Source: Streptomyces pristinaespiralis (GTDB taxonomy: Bacteria > Actinomycetota > Actinomycetes > Streptomycetales > Streptomycetaceae). Taken from it: a stretch of 64,000 nt of DNA. A model generated the notes under the pieces. The model did not search any database and was not told where the DNA came from. It was given only the letters and a program-made list of their open reading frames with translations. Below are positions 35,553 through 42,924 of the stretch, in pieces; positions within the stretch are counted from its first letter, which is position 1; each line of letters opens with the position of its first letter. The stretch covers positions 7,437,501-7,501,500 of the forward strand of contig NZ_CP011340.1 of NCBI RefSeq assembly GCF_001278075.1. Reading direction: 5' to 3'. Made by a program: the position numbers and the translations under genes.

Positions 35553-36224
35553 TCAGCGCGGCGGGCCCGTGAGCGCCAGGAACTCGCTGCGGGACCGGCC
35601 GTCCGTGCGCAGCAGGCCGAGCAGGGTGGAGGTCATCGTGGTCGTGCCGGTCGCCTGTGCGCCGCGCAGGGTCATGCAGGTGTGCTCGGCCTGGATCACG
35701 ACGCCGACGCCCTTGGGTTCCAGCTGGGTCTGGATCCAGTCGGCGACCTGCTTGGTGAGCCGCTCCTGCACCTGGGGGCGGCAGGCGAAGTGCTCGAGGA
35801 CGCGGGCCAGTTTCGACAGGCCGAGTATCCGGCTGCCGGGCAGGTAGCCGATGTGGGCGGTGCCGACGAACGGCAGGAGGTGGTGCTCGCACACGGACCG
35901 CAGGGGGATGCCGCGGGCGAGGACGAGTTCGTCGTATCCCTCGTCGTTCGGGAACGTGGTCAGGTCGAAGGGGCGGGGGCTGAACAGTTCGGCGTAGGCG
36001 CGGGCCATCCGCCCGGGGGTGCCGCGCAGGCTCTCGGAGTCGGTGCTGATGCCCAGGGCCTCAAGGAACTGCCCGGCGGCGAGCTCGGCGGCCGCCAGGT
36101 CCGGCTCGGCCGCCTCGCGCACCACGCGCAGCGCGGGCGCCGTGACCTGTTCGGAGGTGAGTTCGCAAGCCAGGTGCAGATCGGGGTGAAGGTGCTGCTC
36201 CTGCTGTTGCAGTTCGCCGGCCAT
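35553..36224 (-). CDS. folE: GTP cyclohydrolase I
   Basis: 223 residues. Converts GTP to 7,8-dihydroneopterin triphosphate, first step of folate and pterin synthesis. Seen motifs: TPGRMARAYAELF, zinc/active-site SVCEHHLLPFVGTAHIGYLPG, LSKLARVLEHFACRPQVQERLTKQ, and AEHTCMTLRGAQATGTTTMTS with the second zinc Cys. The family length is normal. No other folate genes are nearby, so this is probably a second or conditionally expressed copy. Its promoter (TTGACC, 18-bp spacer, AATACT) is covered by two palindromes and faces a divergent regulator gene. Confidence 0.93.
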   Translation of the reverse strand: MAGELQQQEQHLHPDLHLACELTSEQVTAPALRVVREAAEPDLAAAELAAGQFLEALGISTDSESLRGTPGRMARAYAELFSPRPFDLTTFPNDEGYDELVLARGIPLRSVCEHHLLPFVGTAHIGYLPGSRILGLSKLARVLEHFACRPQVQERLTKQVADWIQTQLEPKGVGVVIQAEHTCMTLRGAQATGTTTMTSTLLGLLRTDGRSRSEFLALTGPPR

Positions 36225-36248
36225 GATGGACGTCCTCTCTCGAGTTTC

Positions 36249-36298
36249 ACCAATCAGTATTGGTCTTATTCGAGAGATCGGTCAAGGTCCTCGAATAA
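36249..36298. promoter_or_regulatory. folE promoter overlaid by two palindromes
   Basis: Minus-strand promoter TTGACC (36285-36280), 18-bp spacer, AATACT (36261-36256). Palindrome A, ACCAAT-CAGT-ATTGGT (36249-36264), covers the -10 box. Palindrome B, TTATTCGAG-N15-CTCGAATAA (36266-36298), covers the -35 box and spacer. Both have perfect arms. Confidence 0.7.
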
Positions 36299-36314
36299 TC
36301 GGACGGCTCCAGGG

Positions 36315-36342
36315 TTACACCCGCCTTGTTTAGCGTTATTCT
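36315..36342 (+). promoter_or_regulatory. Leaderless promoter of the COG2345-like regulator
   Basis: TTACAC at 36315-36320, a 16-bp spacer and TATTCT at 36337-36342, six bases before ATG 36349. Transcription would begin at or next to the start codon. Confidence 0.55.
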
Positions 36343-36348
36343 GGTGAC

Positions 36349-37152
36349 ATGACCTCCGACAGGACCCACCACGCCCCGCCCGCAGCCGCGGGCGTCGAGG
36401 CGGTCTCGGTCCTCGCCGACGAGCTCCGCCGGACGATGTACGGCTTCGTCCGGCGCGCCCACCGCCCGGTGACCAGGGAAGAGGTGGCCGCCGACGCCGG
36501 GGTCTCGGTCAAGCTCGCGGCGTTCCACCTCGACAAGCTCGTCGCGGCGGGGCTGCTGCGCGCCGGATACGAGAGCCCGGGCGGCGTCCCCCGGGTCGGC
36601 CGCAGGCCGAAGGTCTACGAACCGGCCGACACCGACATCCGGATCAGCATTCCCGAGCGCCGTCCCGATGTGCTCGCGGAGATCCTCATCGACGCCGTCA
36701 TCGAGCAGGAGCCGGGTGAGGACGCGCACGCCGCCGCGCTCCGCACCGCACGCCGACGGGGCGAGGAGCTCGGGGCCGCCACCCGTGCCGGCAGCCGTCC
36801 CGGCCGGCTGGGACCCGAGCGGTCCATCACCCTCAGCGAGGCCGTCCTCGAGCAGCACGGCTTCGAGCCCGACCGGCCGGCGCCCACCGAACTGAGGCTG
36901 CTCAACTGCCCCTTCCACCCGCTCGCCGCCCGCTCTCCGGGGCTGGTGTGCGGCATCAATCACGCGTTCCTGGGCGGTTTCCTCGCCGGTCTGGGGACCG
37001 CGGGGATCGACGCCGTGCTCGCGCCCCGTCCGGGACGTTGCTGCGTGGAGCTGCGCGCGGCGTCCGGCGGTGACAGCCCCGCCGGGCCCGCGGCCGGGAG
37101 CTGCGCGAAGGAGCCCGCCGACCGGCCCGACGGCCGGAGAACACCCGACTGA
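36349..37152 (+). CDS. COG2345/SufR-like winged-helix regulator with C-terminal cysteines
   Basis: 267 residues. The N-terminal ArsR-type winged helix (about 18-85) reads RRTMYGFVRRAHRPVTREEVAADAGVSVKLAAFHLDKLVAAGLL. The C-terminal half has NCPFHPLA, LVCGINHAFLGGFLAGL and PRPGRCCVEL, conserved in the COG2345 group whose best-known member SufR senses an Fe-S cluster. The four Cys (one, one and a pair) could bind a cluster or metal, though the spacing differs from SufR as I recall it. It is divergent from folE and 68 bp upstream of a ferredoxin-reductase gene, so it probably senses redox or metal state and controls both (inference). Confidence 0.82.
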   Translation: MTSDRTHHAPPAAAGVEAVSVLADELRRTMYGFVRRAHRPVTREEVAADAGVSVKLAAFHLDKLVAAGLLRAGYESPGGVPRVGRRPKVYEPADTDIRISIPERRPDVLAEILIDAVIEQEPGEDAHAAALRTARRRGEELGAATRAGSRPGRLGPERSITLSEAVLEQHGFEPDRPAPTELRLLNCPFHPLAARSPGLVCGINHAFLGGFLAGLGTAGIDAVLAPRPGRCCVELRAASGGDSPAGPAAGSCAKEPADRPDGRRTPD

Positions 37153-37219
37153 TCAGCTCGCACCGGGCGGGCCCGGACCGCCCCCCCCGCGAGACCCGAC
37201 GCGACAAGAGGAGCGGACC

Positions 37220-38452
37220 ATGCCTGAGCACAAGGCGTTTGTGATCGTCGGAGCAGGTCTCGCCGGCGCCAAAGCCGCACAGACCCTGCGCGAGGAGGGC
37301 TTCGACGGCCCGCTCGTCCTGATCGGCGCGGAGAGCGAGCACCCCTACGAGCGACCGCCGCTCTCGAAGGGTTACCTGCTGGGCAAGGAGGAACGCGACA
37401 CCGTCTACGTCCACCCTCCCCGGTGGTACGCCGAGAACCGGGTGGACCTGCGCCTCGGCACCGCCGTCACCGCTGTCGACCCGGCCGCCCACGAGGTGAC
37501 GCTCGCCGACGGCAGCCGCATCGGCTACGCCAAGCTGCTGCTGGCGACCGGTTCGTCGCCGCGCCGGCTCACCGTGCCCGGAGCCGGCCTCGACGGCGTG
37601 CTCTACCTGCGGCGCCTCGCCGACAGCGACCGCATCAAGGAAGCCTTCTCGGCCGCCTCACGGGTGGCCGTGATCGGCGCGGGATGGATCGGCCTCGAGA
37701 CGGCCGCCGCGGCCCGCGCGGCCGGTGCGGAGGTGACGGTGCTGGAGGCGGCGGAACTGCCGCTGCTGCGGGTGCTGGGCCGTGAGGTGTCCCAGATCTT
37801 CGCCGAACTGCACACCGACCACGGCGTCGACCTGCGCTGCGGCGTCCAGGTCGCCGGGATCACCGGCGCCGGCGGCAGGGCGGACGGCGTACTGCTGGCC
37901 GACGGCAGCCGTGTGGACGCCGACGTGGTCGTCGTCGGGGTCGGCATCACCCCCGACACCGGGCTCGCAGCGGCCGCCGGCCTGGAGACCGACAACGGCA
38001 TCCGCGTCGACAGCCGGCTGTGCACCTCGGACCCGGACATCCACGCGGCCGGGGACGTAGCCTGTGCCTTCCACCCGCTGCTCGGCAAGCACATCCGCGT
38101 CGAGCACTGGGCCAACGCCCTGAACCAGCCGCAGACCGCGGCCCGGGCGATGCTCGGTCAGGACGTGACCTACGACCGCGTGCCGTACTTCTTCACCGAC
38201 CAGTACGACCTGGGCATGGAGTACACCGGATACGTGGAGCCAGGCGGATACGACCAGGTCGTCTTCCGCGGCCGGACGGAGGCACGCGAGTTCATCGCCT
38301 TCTGGCTGGCCGGCGGCCGGGTGCTCGCCGGTATGAACGTCAACGTCTGGGACGTCACCGACCCGATCCGCGCCCTCGTCACCTCCGCGCAGCCCGTCGA
38401 CGCGGCCCGGCTCGCCGATCCCGGCGTACCGCTGACAGATCTGCTCGCCTGA
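37220..38452 (+). CDS. FAD/NAD(P)-dependent ferredoxin (rubredoxin) reductase
   Basis: 410 residues from ATG 37220 with AGAGGAG upstream. FAD-binding GAGLAGAKAAQ near residue 11, second Rossmann motif VIGAGWIGLETAAAAR near 153 for NAD(P)H, and IHAAGDVA near 276 that closes the FAD site. YERPPLSKGYL and the C-terminal reductase domain place it with BphA4/rubredoxin-type reductases that pass electrons to a ferredoxin for P450s or dioxygenases. No ferredoxin or oxygenase gene adjoins. It follows the COG2345-like gene and is likely co-regulated. Confidence 0.9.
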   Translation: MPEHKAFVIVGAGLAGAKAAQTLREEGFDGPLVLIGAESEHPYERPPLSKGYLLGKEERDTVYVHPPRWYAENRVDLRLGTAVTAVDPAAHEVTLADGSRIGYAKLLLATGSSPRRLTVPGAGLDGVLYLRRLADSDRIKEAFSAASRVAVIGAGWIGLETAAAARAAGAEVTVLEAAELPLLRVLGREVSQIFAELHTDHGVDLRCGVQVAGITGAGGRADGVLLADGSRVDADVVVVGVGITPDTGLAAAAGLETDNGIRVDSRLCTSDPDIHAAGDVACAFHPLLGKHIRVEHWANALNQPQTAARAMLGQDVTYDRVPYFFTDQYDLGMEYTGYVEPGGYDQVVFRGRTEAREFIAFWLAGGRVLAGMNVNVWDVTDPIRALVTSAQPVDAARLADPGVPLTDLLA

Positions 38453-38499
38453 GACGCCGGCGAGTTCTGGGGCAGCCGCCGTTGGGCGTGCCGGGCCGG

Positions 38500-39306
38500 C
38501 TAAAGCTCCTCGCCGAGGACGGTCATGACGGTCATCCAGATCGCGAGCCCGGCGCCGTTGAGCCCGCAGAAGAGGATGAACGCCCCCAGGGTGATGTTCA
38601 AGCGTCGCATGAACGGGGCCTGAGGCACGAGCACGTCCGACGGGTCCTGGGGGTCGTAACTGGCCCGGACGTACGGTTCGACGCCCCAGTGGGAGAGGAC
38701 GCGGGTCGTGCCGGTGCTGTCCGTGTAGAGGTACGCCCCCGGCCTGCCGGCTCGCGACGCGACGACGGTGATGCCGTGCTTGAGCAGGCGCCGCTCGCGG
38801 TTCCACGTCCACACGCAGTACACGCCGACCCCGAGGCTCGCGGTCGCGATGGCACCGATCGGCACGATGGCGATGGCGAGGCCCGTGACCCCCGCGATCC
38901 CGGCGGTCACGCACAGGGCGACGACCCCGCCCAGACAGCCGAACACGAACCACTTGAGCCTGCGCAGGAACTTCTGGCGCCGGGTCTTGGCGAAGGTGCG
39001 CAGGACGAGGAGGGCGCCGCCGTCGACCTCCTCGGTCCGCTCGGGCAGCAGCGCGTTCACGGCGTCGGCGAAGACGACAGCCGCAGCCTCGCTCACATCC
39101 TCGATCCGGTGGATGGACGGCGTGGCCCCGGCAGGGGCCCTCAGCTCGACCGTGACGCTCCGCGCCTCGGCGTGGACGCGGGCGATCGCCACGGCGGGGA
39201 TCGTCAGCTCCTCGCCGGGGCGTTCCAGGACCAGCCCCTCCTGCTCGGCGCTCAGGACGGTGCCGCCGCGCCCCTGCAGGACGGGTATGGAAGGTGTGAT
39301 CGACAT
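38500..39306 (-). CDS. Membrane protein, function unknown
   Basis: 268 residues from ATG 39306 (MSITPSIPVLQGRGG); TACGAT seven bases upstream suggests a leaderless transcript. A soluble N-terminal half (about 1-110) is followed by two adjacent membrane segments (about 120-165), another soluble stretch and a last membrane helix near 240-262. The first part (GRGGTVLSAEQEGLVLERPGEELTIPAVAIARVHAEARSVTVEL) resembles a small beta-barrel/PH-like domain. No family is recognised with confidence. Convergent with the ferredoxin-reductase gene. Confidence 0.7.
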   Translation of the reverse strand: MSITPSIPVLQGRGGTVLSAEQEGLVLERPGEELTIPAVAIARVHAEARSVTVELRAPAGATPSIHRIEDVSEAAAVVFADAVNALLPERTEEVDGGALLVLRTFAKTRRQKFLRRLKWFVFGCLGGVVALCVTAGIAGVTGLAIAIVPIGAIATASLGVGVYCVWTWNRERRLLKHGITVVASRAGRPGAYLYTDSTGTTRVLSHWGVEPYVRASYDPQDPSDVLVPQAPFMRRLNITLGAFILFCGLNGAGLAIWMTVMTVLGEEL

Positions 39307-39488
39307 GGGCGTGATCGTAGGGCGAACGGTTGTCTCCGGCAGCAACTGGGCCCCGTCTTCGTGCAGAGCGCGTCGAAGTCGGCGAGCCCACGCCCCGGCT
39401 GCCGCGACGGATCAGGCCACCCCGGGAGCGTCCGGGGCCGGGGTCGCGGGCCCCCTTTTTTTGCGGGCCGACCCACCGGCCGGTGCGG

Positions 39489-42400
39489 TCAGGCCAGGGC
39501 GGGACGGCCGCCGGCCGAAGCGGACCGTCGGACTTCCGTGACGGCCCGCCCGTACGGAACGAGTCGCACCGGCCCCACCAGTCCGTAGTTCTGCCGCTTG
39601 GCCACCCCGAACACCGGTGCGTTGGAGACCCGCAGCCGGTTGAGCAGTGACGTGGCCACTTCCACCTCGATGGTGTTGGTGCCGCGGCGCAGCCACGGGC
39701 CGACGTCGACGACGGCCGTCAGCTGGTCCGCGGGCGGCAGTGCGTGTCCGTTGACCGAGACCCGGTAGGTGTCGAAGACCTCGCCGAGCTCCAGCAGGGC
39801 TCCGTGGCCGCCGGACCAGGCCGGTCCCAGCGTCACAGTGGTGCGGTACCTGCCCACGCCCGACGAATCGGCCAGCTCGGGGATCTCGGGCCAGGGCCTG
39901 AGCCCGTCGAGCTCGATCGTGCGCAGGTTCTTGGTGGTGCTCGACGCGGTGGCCCCCGGAGTCCAGTCCTCCGCTGTCAGCGTCCAGCCCGTGAGCGCCA
40001 TCGGCTCGGCGACGTCCTCGATGGTGGCGCTGACGGTGGCGCCGTTCTGGAGCGTGGTGGCGTAGGTGCCCGGCCGGCTGTCACGGATCTCCAGCCGGCC
40101 GTCCTTCGTGCGGCGGACCTCGGACGCCTCGCTGGACGTCGCGTTCCAGGTGGGTGCGGGGCCGGGAGCCCACTTGCCGGCCCGGGCCGTCGCGATGATC
40201 GTCGTGGCTCCCGGCGCCAGCGATATGCGCAGCCGGATGCGTCCGTCGTCGAGGCGCGTGTAGGACGTGAGCGGTTCGACGGTGCCGGTCCAGGCGTCCA
40301 GCCGGTACGGGACGACGTCCGGCCTGCGGGTGGTGAGCGTGACGTCGTGGCTGATGGGCGCGCCGGTCGAACCCTTCTTGCTGACGGCGTCGTTGGCGAA
40401 GAAGTAGTAGTCGGCCTCCGTGTCGGCCCGGTGCGTGTGCAGGAGCATCGACGACTGCGCGTACTCGACGTCACGCTGCAGGCCCAGCGCGGCGATGGCC
40501 CGGGGGACGTCGGGGCGGTCGGGGACGTTGAACACACTGGGCTGCGCCAGCAGTTCGGCGATCAGCCGCAGCAGGCGCTCGTTGTCGCCGGACCTCGGCA
40601 GGCCGGGCACGTGTCCGTCCTTCCAGTCGCCGATGACGATGATCGGAAGGCCCTGCCTGGCGTAGCCGACGAGCTTCTCCGCGACGTCCAGCTGGAGCGT
40701 GTGCTCACGGCCGATCATGACGTCACCGTCGACGAGGAGCGCCTTGTACGCCGGGCCGTCCGGGGCGAACCGGCGCTCGCGCACGACAGCGCCGGGGAGG
40801 GAGAGCAGGCGCGGGCTGAGGAAGAGATGCGTCCAGCCGACCGGTACGCCGTCGGCCGTGAACCAGGAGGCGCCGAGGCCGGATCCGGCGTAGCCCTTCT
40901 GCCACAGCACGCCGATGTCCACCTTGTTGACACCGGTCTGGAGAACCTGCTGCGTACGGCTCAGATATCCGGCGATGTCCGCCGCGTGGCCCCAGGTGGG
41001 CTGGCGGGGACCCCACGCCTCGCCGTAGCCGGTACCGCCGTTGTACGGCGAGAACGCGGCGAATCCGGGCCAGGCGGCGCCGGGGGCGTCGGCGTACGCG
41101 AAGCCGTGGAACACGGCCTGGTTGACGCCGGCCGCGTACTGGGTGACGAGCTTCTTGAGCGTGGCGTCCCAGGTGGTCGCGTAGGCGCCGCCCGCCGTGC
41201 CGCCGGCCTCGTTGGAGAGCACCAGCTTGCCGCCCATGTCCCGGCCGCCGGCCAGACAGCGGAAGTCGTCGAGGTTCTTGAACCCGAGGGACTCGCCCTC
41301 GGTCACGTCCAGCAGCGCCGACTTGTACATCGCGTCGGTCTGCAGGCCGTACGGCTGGATACGCAGTTCGAGGCCGAGACCGTTCGCCCACTTCTGCACC
41401 GGCAGCAGGTGGTTCTCGACGTACAGCTCGGTGACCACCTCCATGTAGTCACGGCGGACCGCCTTGTTGGTGGCGGCGTCGAAGGAGAAGGCGTACTTCT
41501 CCTTCGTCTGGAGCAGCGCGGGCAGGTAGGGGAGCAGCGAGTAGCCCATGCGGCGCTCGAACTCGGCCATGATGCTCGGCGTCCACAGCGTCGCGTGCGT
41601 CTCCATCTCCATCGAGTCCTCGAAGAGGGCGCCGCCGGTCTCCCGCAGCAGCTTGCGCATGCGCGGGGTGAGGATGCGGCTCTCCCAGAAGTCGATCACT
41701 GCCCGGGTGCCGGCCTCGCTGAAGTGGTCGACGACGTAGCTGAGCGGGCTGGTGTGCGCGGGGCCCTCGGGGCGCTGGCCCGAGCCGCGTTCGTAGCAGG
41801 CGATGACGAGCCAGGTCCCGTCGTCCGGCGCGGTCCAGTCGAGCCGGTCCGCCGAGACATGGGCGGCGAGGTCGGTGACCGAGGCCTTCTCGAGCTGGGC
41901 GGGGAAGGCGGTGGGCGAGGTCCCGGAGACGACACGGGCGGCCTGCACGGACCGCAGCTTCCGGGCGGTGACGCCGGAGGACGCGGCGGTCACCGGCTCG
42001 GGGAGGGGTCCCGTGAACGCCGTCGCTCCGGTGACGACGGCGACGCCGTGTGCCAACTCCTTGGTCGCGGCGGTGCTGTCGGGCGTGATGCCCGGTACGG
42101 CGGCGGGCCACGCCGGACCGATGGTGAGGTCCACGACGACATCGCGCACGGCGGCCCGGTGGAGGGCCGTCTCGACGGCGGCGACCCAGGCGGGTGTGCC
42201 CCATCCGTGCCGGGACGGGTTGATCGGCTCGGAGACGCTGTGGGTGACCGCGGCGATCTCCACGCCACCGAAGCCGGCGGCGGCTATCTGGTCGATCTCG
42301 CGCTCGATCTCGTCCGCGTCGACCAGCGCGTCCGGCCACCACCAGCGGAACTTGGGGCGTACTCGTGCCCCGGGGGCGGCGAACGAACGGGCGAAGGCAC

Positions 42401-42575
42401 CGCCGGAGTGAGGTGCCGTCGCGGGTGCGGCCGGCGCTCCGGCGGCCGCCGCGACGTGGGCCGTGGCAGCCGGTAGCGCGGCCACGACGCCGGCCGCTGC
42501 CGCCATCTTGAGCAGGGCCCGCCGCCGAAGACTGCTGTCCGCCGATGTGTCTTCCGGTCCAGGGGTGTGTCTCAT
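39489..42575 (-). CDS. Secreted GH106-like glycosidase (probable alpha-L-rhamnosidase)
   Basis: 1028 residues. A Tat signal (RRRALLKMAAAAGVVAALPA) leads to a TIM-barrel entry FRWWWPDALVDADEIEREIDQIAAAGFGGVEI, the hallmark of GH106 and related large rhamnosidases. Long catalytic and linker domains follow, and a C-terminal galactose-binding-like beta-sandwich (about 880-1020) with YRTTVTLGPAW, ELGEVFDTYRVSVNG and RRGTNTIEVEVATSLLNR. Likely removes terminal L-rhamnose from plant cell-wall or glycoside substrates outside the cell. It is transcribed divergently from the three other glycosidase genes, with a LacI-type operator at its promoter. Confidence 0.85.
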   Translation of the reverse strand: MRHTPGPEDTSADSSLRRRALLKMAAAAGVVAALPAATAHVAAAAGAPAAPATAPHSGGAFARSFAAPGARVRPKFRWWWPDALVDADEIEREIDQIAAAGFGGVEIAAVTHSVSEPINPSRHGWGTPAWVAAVETALHRAAVRDVVVDLTIGPAWPAAVPGITPDSTAATKELAHGVAVVTGATAFTGPLPEPVTAASSGVTARKLRSVQAARVVSGTSPTAFPAQLEKASVTDLAAHVSADRLDWTAPDDGTWLVIACYERGSGQRPEGPAHTSPLSYVVDHFSEAGTRAVIDFWESRILTPRMRKLLRETGGALFEDSMEMETHATLWTPSIMAEFERRMGYSLLPYLPALLQTKEKYAFSFDAATNKAVRRDYMEVVTELYVENHLLPVQKWANGLGLELRIQPYGLQTDAMYKSALLDVTEGESLGFKNLDDFRCLAGGRDMGGKLVLSNEAGGTAGGAYATTWDATLKKLVTQYAAGVNQAVFHGFAYADAPGAAWPGFAAFSPYNGGTGYGEAWGPRQPTWGHAADIAGYLSRTQQVLQTGVNKVDIGVLWQKGYAGSGLGASWFTADGVPVGWTHLFLSPRLLSLPGAVVRERRFAPDGPAYKALLVDGDVMIGREHTLQLDVAEKLVGYARQGLPIIVIGDWKDGHVPGLPRSGDNERLLRLIAELLAQPSVFNVPDRPDVPRAIAALGLQRDVEYAQSSMLLHTHRADTEADYYFFANDAVSKKGSTGAPISHDVTLTTRRPDVVPYRLDAWTGTVEPLTSYTRLDDGRIRLRISLAPGATTIIATARAGKWAPGPAPTWNATSSEASEVRRTKDGRLEIRDSRPGTYATTLQNGATVSATIEDVAEPMALTGWTLTAEDWTPGATASSTTKNLRTIELDGLRPWPEIPELADSSGVGRYRTTVTLGPAWSGGHGALLELGEVFDTYRVSVNGHALPPADQLTAVVDVGPWLRRGTNTIEVEVATSLLNRLRVSNAPVFGVAKRQNYGLVGPVRLVPYGRAVTEVRRSASAGGRPALA

Positions 42576-42584
42576 CGCGCACCT

Positions 42585-42643
42585 ACTTTTTAACGTTTTA
42601 ATTGCCGGGTTGGAACATACGCACGCCGCGGCGCGGCCCGCAA
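42585..42643 (-). promoter_or_regulatory. GH106-like gene promoter and LacI-type operator
   Basis: Minus strand: TTGCGG (42643-42638), 18-bp spacer, TATGTT (42619-42614), then a TTAAAACGTTAAAA element centred on AACGTT (42592-42597), just after the expected start point. Confidence 0.65.
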
Positions 42644-42765
42644 GGCTTTGGCCGGGGCGGATAAATCGTCCGTGTCAGTGGGTCAGATCGGGCTACCAGC
42701 AGGTATTTTCCCGAATCCGCTACGTCGTGCGAGGTCCCCGGGGTCGGGCGGGTCTGCCGGAACTC

Positions 42766-42823
42766 TTGACGTGCATGAAGCCTCCGCCTACCTTGCCGTT
42801 CGGCGTTACAAAAACGTTTCAAC
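42766..42823 (+). promoter_or_regulatory. Glycosidase operon promoter and LacI-type operator
   Basis: TTGACG (42766-42771), 17-bp spacer, TACCTT (42789-42794), then ACAAAAACGTTTCAA with the palindromic core AAACGTTT at 42812-42819, about 18 bases after the -10 box. Drives the three plus-strand glycosidase genes. Confidence 0.75.
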
Positions 42824-42924
42824 TCCCGCAGGGCCGGCCGTACCGGAGCGCGTCGCGTCCCGCCGCCCCTGCGCGCAACGGCCCGTCACCGAGTGGTTCT
42901 TCCCTTCCCCGAAGGAGCCGGCTC

